A stretch of DNA of 18,255 bases from DATKZH01 sp964475955 (GTDB lineage Bacteria > Planctomycetota > Planctomycetia > Pirellulales > Thermoguttaceae), in the NCBI GenBank assembly GCA_964475955.1, contig CAYYZY010000160.1:1-18255 (forward strand). The letters run 5' to 3'. Positions 13,616-18,255 of the stretch are shown one piece after another. Every line of letters starts with the position of its first letter. Positions within the stretch are counted from its first letter, which is position 1. The position numbers were made by a program, and so were the translations under genes. The notes beneath the pieces were generated by a model. That model saw nothing but the letters and a program-made list of their open reading frames with translations. It was not told where the DNA came from and ran no database searches.

Positions 13616-15829
13616 CTAAACCTCGCTCTCCTGTTTCGCGGGTTGTGCTTGCACCGGAGCCGGTTGCTCCGCTGCCGCCGCCTGTTCCTCTTCCTCCGAC
13701 TCGGGCGTCTCAGGCTGCCAGCAGAATTCCACCTCGAAGTCGAACTTGAGCAAGTCGATGAAGGGCTCCTCGACCTTCTCGCCGTCCTCGCCCTCCTCGT
13801 TGACCATCTGACCCGTTCGGCCCGGCATCATCCCGCCGGACCCGCCGGGCGACATTCCTCCCGGCCCGCCCGGCATCATCCCGGAACCGGGCTCCATGTA
13901 ACCCATCATTTCCCCCATTCCCGAGCCTGCCCCGCCCCGCATCGCCGCGGGATCGGCCTTCGGGTTCGGCACCTGCACGGGGTAGATTTGGCCCGGATCG
14001 ATCAGGACCGGGTAACCGATTCCCAAATCGGTAACGGAGATGACCTTCTGTTCGCCGTCGCCTTCGCCCGAAGGGAAGAAGAGCTTGTCTCCCAACCCCT
14101 CCAGGTTCCGGAGCAGCGTCTTGTGGACGTACTCGGCGCCTTGGTAATAGGTCGAGCCCGGCTGCGCGTCTCCCGTGCCGGGAGTGCGGTTGTGGTAGTG
14201 ATAGCCTTCCATCCGAATCAACCAGCCGGGCCCCGTGGGGCCGGTGGCCTCGGCCGTTTTCTCTTCGGGCGGGTCATACCACCTTTGGCGCGCGTCGAAC
14301 CAGGTCGCCAGGTCCTCCATGTGGTAGCACTGGAAGCTGGTCACGTGCAGTTCGTTGCGCAGCGGGATTTCTTCCGGGCGGGGCCGTCCGGCCGGGTCTC
14401 GGGGGAGGCAGGAGTTCACGGCTTTGAGCAACTCGAGCCAACGGAGGCGCCCCTCGATGTTGCTGACCAGGTGCTTGCCGATCAGGTCGGTCTCCTCGAA
14501 CTTGCCCGCCTCGGTCTGCTGTTCGCCCTTGAGCGCCTTCGACTCGCTGGTGGCCGACTCCGCCGCCTTGACGGCCGGGCCGTACTCCGCTTCGTCGACC
14601 GAACCCACCGCCCGGGACAAGCTGGCGAAGCTGATCGTGCATCCCAGCAGCAGCACGGCGGCCGCGGCCACCGCCCAGGGCTTTTTCTGGCGCACCAGCC
14701 GATCCTTGACGATCTCCCCCGGCAGCAGGTTCGTCTTTAGGGAACCCTTGTCCAACCCCTGAAGCGCCAGCCCGTAGCTGGTCGGGAACGTCAGCACGTT
14801 TTCCTTGAAGGCCGGGGCGCCGACCACCTCTGGGCCGGCCAGCCCGCGGAACGAATCGAGCTTAACCAACTCGTAGCCGAGATTCTGTCCCAGATAGCGT
14901 TGGAGGCCGGGCAGCTTCATGGCGTTGCCCAGGGCGAGGACCTTCTCGATCTTCGCGGTACGGTCGATGCTGCCGAAGTAGTTGACCGAGCGTTGGATCT
15001 CGGTCAAAAGGTCGCTGAACACGGGGCGCATCGCCTGGAACACCGCCTTGGGGTCCTGGGCCGACGAGGCGTTGCGCTTCAGGTGCTCGGCCTTGGCGAA
15101 GGTCAGGCGCAACTCCTTGGTAAGCGCCTTGGTGAAGTGGTTGCCGCCGATCGGAACGCTCCGCTGCCACACGCGGAACCCGTTGGTGACGACCAGGTCG
15201 GTCGCGTCGGTGCCCATCGAGAGCACGATCCACGACGGGGGTGGGTCTTCGGGATCGTATTCTTCGGGGGTCGGCAGGTCCTGGAGTTGGTCGAAGACCA
15301 GGAAGTTGTACAGCGCCAGCGGCGCAAGCTGGACGAAATCGACGTCGACGCCCACCGCGCGGAGCGGCTCCAGCGACCGGAACACCTGGTCCCGCTTCAT
15401 GGCGAAGATGCCGACCTCGGCCTCCAGCACGAACCCCTCGACCTCCATGCCGCCGGCGATCTGCTGGTAGTCCCAGATCACGTCGTCCAGGTCGAACGGG
15501 ATCTGCTGCCGGGCCTCGTACTTGACGATGTCGGGAATGCGCTTCGCCTCGACCGGCGGCAGCTTGATGAACCGCGCCAGGCCGCTCTGCCCGGAAACCG
15601 ACACGGCCACCCGGGTGCCCCGCAGATCGTTGCGGCCCTGGAACTGCGTCAGCGCGTCGCTGACGAGCTGCTCCGGCTCCGCGCCCGGCTGCGTGAGGAT
15701 CTTGGGGTACTCGATATAGTCGAAGGCGTCGGCGACGAGTCGATCGGACCGTTCGTCCGGGCGGCAGCGCACCGCCTTGAGCGAAGAATTGCCCAGGTCG
15801 AGCCCCCACACCGCATCGATCTTGGCCAT
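13616..15829 (-). CDS. pilM: PilM-PilN-like fusion protein of a type IV pilus/secretin assembly system
   Basis: The 737-residue product has two parts. Residues 1 to about 355 are a PilM actin-like ATPase domain: VWGLDLGNSSLKAV (about 7-20, phosphate-1 loop), FIKLPPVEAKRIPDIVKYEA followed by QQIPFDLDDVIWDYQ (PilM signature), WIVLSMGTDATDLVV (phosphate-2 region, with Ser-Met where an Asp-Ile is usual) and VLALGNAMKLPGL (adenosine region). At about 364 comes NLLPGEIVKDRLVRQKKPW, which matches the N-terminal NLLP motif by which PilN normally docks on PilM. A transmembrane helix (about 384-402), a coiled coil and a PilN-like periplasmic part follow. A Met/Gly-rich stretch (about 628-670) and an acidic, Gln/Ala-rich tail end the protein. 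Canonical PilM is about 350 residues. The ATG at 15829 sits 9 nt after GAGAGG; an ATG 9 nt further upstream abuts that site directly and is less likely. It is the first gene of the locus. Confidence 0.93.
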   Translation of the reverse strand: MAKIDAVWGLDLGNSSLKAVRCRPDERSDRLVADAFDYIEYPKILTQPGAEPEQLVSDALTQFQGRNDLRGTRVAVSVSGQSGLARFIKLPPVEAKRIPDIVKYEARQQIPFDLDDVIWDYQQIAGGMEVEGFVLEAEVGIFAMKRDQVFRSLEPLRAVGVDVDFVQLAPLALYNFLVFDQLQDLPTPEEYDPEDPPPSWIVLSMGTDATDLVVTNGFRVWQRSVPIGGNHFTKALTKELRLTFAKAEHLKRNASSAQDPKAVFQAMRPVFSDLLTEIQRSVNYFGSIDRTAKIEKVLALGNAMKLPGLQRYLGQNLGYELVKLDSFRGLAGPEVVGAPAFKENVLTFPTSYGLALQGLDKGSLKTNLLPGEIVKDRLVRQKKPWAVAAAAVLLLGCTISFASLSRAVGSVDEAEYGPAVKAAESATSESKALKGEQQTEAGKFEETDLIGKHLVSNIEGRLRWLELLKAVNSCLPRDPAGRPRPEEIPLRNELHVTSFQCYHMEDLATWFDARQRWYDPPEEKTAEATGPTGPGWLIRMEGYHYHNRTPGTGDAQPGSTYYQGAEYVHKTLLRNLEGLGDKLFFPSGEGDGEQKVISVTDLGIGYPVLIDPGQIYPVQVPNPKADPAAMRGGAGSGMGEMMGYMEPGSGMMPGGPGGMSPGGSGGMMPGRTGQMVNEEGEDGEKVEEPFIDLLKFDFEVEFCWQPETPESEEEEQAAAAEQPAPVQAQPAKQESEV

Positions 15830-15974
15830 GATGTGCATCCTCTCTCTGTTCCGGGCAGGGGCGTCCGAGAGACCGCGCGCCCCCTCTGTTCCGAAAAGCC
15901 CGAGCCGGACAGTGGCCGATTAGGAGATGTGTCCAGAAACACTACCGCACGATAAGCCTCTTCCTTCCACCCAG

Positions 15975-16002
15975 TTTATCGCCTGCGCAACCAAGATGTC
16001 AA
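15975..16002 (-). promoter_or_regulatory. Sigma-70-like promoter for the pilM locus
   Basis: On the minus strand a perfect TTGACA (16002-15997) is followed after 16 bp by GATAAA (15980-15975; 4 of 6 matches to TATAAT). The predicted start near 15968 leaves a leader of about 140 nt before the pilM ATG. Confidence 0.55.
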
Positions 16003-16124
16003 CAATGTGTCCCCCAAAAGAGCCGTCTTGAGGGCCCCCGGCGCACGGCGGGCTGCGTTCACCGGAACCCCCTGATTGGGCGGTACATCGCGTCGGGCGC
16101 CAGACACGAGGGGCCATTTGCCCG

Positions 16125-16182
16125 AACGTGGGGCACGTTTCCAACGTGCCCACGACCCAATGGCACTGGAAACGTGCTCCAC
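16125..16182. repeat. Overlapping AACGTG/CACGTT palindrome cluster
   Basis: GGGCACGTT (16131-16139) and AACGTGCCC (16143-16151) form a perfect 9-bp stem with a 3-base loop. AACGTG (16125-16130) can alternatively pair with the same CACGTT. A longer arm, GTGGGGCACGTTTCC (16128-16142), is matched 14 of 15 by the inverted copy at 16168-16182. The nested, mutually exclusive pairings are typical of mobile intergenic palindromic elements. Confidence 0.6.
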
Positions 16183-16185
16183 AAC

Positions 16186-16206
16186 ATGCGCGCACCGGGC
16201 GCGCAT
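16186..16206. repeat. Perfect 8-bp GC-rich hairpin
   Basis: ATGCGCGC (16186-16193) and GCGCGCAT (16199-16206) flank a 5-base loop. No T-run follows on either strand. It adjoins the AACGTG cluster and may be part of the same element. Confidence 0.45.
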
Positions 16207-16412
16207 CATCGCGGTCAGAGACTCTGAGGCCGCGGGGGCGGGGCGCCTTGCTGCCGAGCGGTAGTTGGGCGCGGGCCGGCGCAGGCCACCGAGGCGGCTC
16301 GACTTGCGTCGGCCCACCGGTTATTGTCTAGGGATGGTGCGCCGGGGCACGCCCCGATTCCGGCACCACGCCGGACGGGGCTCCCGCTGTTCGTTGTAAG
16401 TGCTTTACTGAT

Positions 16413-18203
16413 ATGAGCTTTGAGAAACTTGTCGTCGTTCTTCCCTGCCGGAATCTCGAGGGCTACTCGATCGATCGCGAGGTCGACCACGCCGAGCAAC
16501 TGCTCTCCGCTTGGTCGGCCCTCTACCACCCCGCGCTGTTGGGTGAGGCCGGGTCGCTGCCGCGATGGGTCGCCGCCGACGAACCGCCGAGGGACCCGAC
16601 CGGCAGCCTGATCATGCTGCCTCCGTCGAGTCGCGAGGCGGTCACCGAGGAGTGGCTCGCCCAGGCGGCCGATTCCGGGGCCTCGGTGATCGGCGATCTG
16701 GAACATCGCGACGAGATGGTCGAGGCGGCCCTCCAGCGGCTCGACCGGCGCCCTGAGAACCTCGATCCCGACCTGGCCGCCGACTTCCTGGCCCTCGGAT
16801 TCTGCCATCTCCAGATGGAGGTGCTCATTCGCGACGCGGGCTACGACATGGGCACCGACGTCCAGTACTACGACGAGCAGTACTACGACTACATGGGCCA
16901 GTTCGACCGCGACCTCATGGAACGCGAGGCGGTCGCCGCCGCCACAGACGCCTTGAAGGGCGAAGAAGAGGCCGCGCGCGACCATCTGCGCACCGCGTTC
17001 ACGCAACTGACCGACGCCCGGCGCGGCCTCCCCTACACGTATTCGACCGAAGAGGACCCGCACCTGGTCGACCTCACCCTGGTCGCCCCCACGACCTTGG
17101 GCCGGGCACTGCGCGACGAGTTGGCCAGAGATGTCCCCACGAATCTGCTCGTCTCCGCCGGAACGCTCCAGCGCATCGCGAGCGAGGAGCCCGAAACGCT
17201 TGCCGCGCTCAAGAGGGCGGTCGAAAAAAACACGAGTATGATCATCGGAGGGGAATGCGACGAGCGGTCGCTGTTGCTTTTGACGCCCGAGGCCATCCTC
17301 GCCGAGCTCCGGCGCGGCTTGCGGGCCTACGAGCGGCACCTCGGCCGGGCGCCCACGATTTTCGGACGACGGCGCTTCGGGCTCACGCCCGTGCTGCCGC
17401 AGATCCTCCGCAAGCTCGGCTTCGCCGGGGCCGTTCACTTCACGCTCGACGACGGCCGGTTCCCCACCAGCCGCAAGAGCAAGATCTGGTGGGTGGGGAT
17501 CGACGGCACCGAGCTGGAGGCCCTGTCGCAATTGCCGATCGACGCGGCGCTGGCCACGAACTTCCTCAACTTCGCGTCGAAGGTGAGCAACACGAGCTAC
17601 CAGGAACACAACACGACGGCCGTGCTGGCCCACTGGCCCGGCCAGGCCGCGCCCTGGTGCCGCGACCTCGAACGGATGGCCGCCTACTCCCCGGTGCTGG
17701 GCGAGTTCCGCACGATCGGCGAGTACTTCGAGCGGAGCCAGTCGATCAGCGAATGGACCCGCGCCGGGCCCGACGAGTACCGCTCGCCCTACCTGAAGCA
17801 GGCCGTCGACCGGGGCCGGGCCGACCCGATCTCCCGCTGGGTCCGCTACCATCGCTGCCGAGCGGCGGCCGACGCCCTCGCCTCGCTTTCGACCATGGCC
17901 GACGCGGCAGGCGGCGTGCACCAACCGGACTCGCCGTCCGAGGACCTCCTGCGCCGGGTGGAAGAAGCCGACGAGAACGGCCCGGCCGAGCCCGAGCGCC
18001 AAGCCGAACTCGAAGACCGCTTGAGAAGCGAAGCCGAGCAGGCGGCCGCGCGACTGGCCGGTTCCCTGGCGCCGGGCGACGCGGCCGCGGAAGCGGCCTA
18101 CCTGGTGGTCAACCCGTGGAGCTTCCCGCGGCGGGCGCGGGTCGACGTTTCCGAGCTTCGCCAGGTGCCGGCCGTCGGGGGAGCCGTTCGCGCGGCGGGC
18201 GAG
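16413..18203 (+). CDS. GH38-like (alpha-mannosidase-like) protein, 3' end missing
   Basis: The frame is open for 597 codons from an ATG at 16413 and continues into adapter sequence, so the C-terminus is missing. The N-terminus (MSFEKLVVVLPCRNLEGYSIDREVDHAEQLL) has no signal peptide. Residues about 276-352 align by eye with the GH38 catalytic barrel: GGECDERSLLLLTPEAILAEL corresponds to the E-x-D...SGESLxRQ part, and FGRRRFGLTPVLPQILRKLGF to the x-P-D-x-FGfSxxLPQILxxaGi part. VVNPWSFPRRARVDV at about 566-580 resembles the NPLSWPR motif opening the GH38 C-terminal beta-domain. Where GH38 enzymes have the nucleophile Asp before FG, this protein has Arg (RRRFG). The substrate would be a glycan or glycoside if it is active. 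No clear Shine-Dalgarno precedes the ATG (TTTACTGAT). GH57-like enzymes are an alternative superfamily assignment. It is divergent from pilM and shows no obvious functional link to it. Confidence 0.8.
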
Positions 18204-18255
18204 AGATCGGAAGAGCGTCGTGTAGGGAAAGAGTGTAGATCTCGGTGGTCGCCGT
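18204..18255. other. Illumina TruSeq adapter contamination at contig end
   Basis: From 18204 the sequence begins AGATCGGAAGAGC and continues as the reverse complement of the TruSeq universal adapter through all 52 remaining bases with no mismatch that I can see. One frame across it gives IGRASCRERV, a peptide familiar from adapter-contaminated database entries. These bases are not genomic and should be trimmed. The true genomic end is at 18203. Confidence 0.98.

Larger units (their letters stand above)
15830..16412. other. Intergenic region between divergent pilM and GH38-like genes
   Basis: About 580 bp with no convincing gene. On the pilM side it holds a promoter (15975-16002) and a leader of about 140 nt. 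CGGAACAGAG occurs twice in that leader (minus strand, 15893-15884 and 15853-15844), exactly 40 bp apart, the second copy running into the pilM ribosome site. The middle carries a palindrome cluster (16125-16182) and a GC-rich hairpin (16186-16206). No clear promoter for the plus-strand gene was found. Confidence 0.6.

Noticed and set aside
12207..15955. Several long plus-strand open frames (12207-13619, 13577-14740, 14900-15955)
   Set aside because: All lie opposite the PilO-position and pilM genes. Low stop frequency in GC-rich DNA explains them.
16215..18002. 595-codon open frame on the minus strand
   Set aside because: It is antisense to the GH38-like gene and has no conserved motifs.
17255..18238. 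Plus-strand frame ending in EIGRASCRERV
   Set aside because: It is a shifted frame inside the GH38-like gene whose C-terminus is translated adapter.

Overview
The window looks like a high-GC chromosomal contig from a member of the Planctomycetota, probably from the Pirellulales or a relative. The taxonomy is inferred from several features: an N-terminal LESRTLLS motif on a secreted repeat protein, a TIGR03032-family gene, an enlarged PilM/secretin locus with Met/Gly-rich linkers, and a GH38-like protein. No tRNA, rRNA, CRISPR array, transposase or phage gene was seen. The last 52 bases (18204-18255) are Illumina TruSeq adapter read-through, not genome, so the right edge is a contig end. The left edge stops inside a gene at a C-rich run.

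Left region (1-4092). Two minus-strand genes lie here. The first encodes an exported protein with eight full and one degenerate ELWxSDGTxxGT repeats, and its 3' end is missing. The second encodes a TIGR03032 (DUF4915) protein of unknown function. A good match to a sigma-54 (-24/-12) promoter sits about 240 bp upstream of the TIGR03032 start. The ~1.1 kb gap up to the next gene holds several perfect small inverted repeats.

Centre (4093-15829). A plus-strand ECF sigma factor gene (4093-4671) converges on a long minus-strand locus, and the two are separated by a strong hairpin terminator. In transcription order the minus-strand locus encodes: a PilM protein whose C-terminal half carries a PilN-like NLLP motif, a membrane segment and a coiled coil (13616-15829); a membrane-anchored coiled-coil protein in the PilO position (11649-13577); a membrane-anchored protein in the PilP position (9487-11568); and a large PilQ/GspD-type secretin (4806-8858). 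This is the order of the classical pilMNOPQ trans-envelope alignment complex, with M and N in one chain. A sigma-70-like promoter lies upstream of pilM. A terminator plus a second sigma-70-like promoter separates the first three genes from the secretin gene, so the secretin is probably transcribed separately. No pilin, extension ATPase or PilC-like gene is in the window.

Right region (15830-18255). The ~580-bp gap between divergently transcribed genes carries the pilM promoter and a cluster of AACGTG palindromes. It is followed by a plus-strand gene for a GH38-like (alpha-mannosidase-like) protein. That protein seems to have arginine where the family's catalytic aspartate normally sits. The gene is cut off by the adapter.
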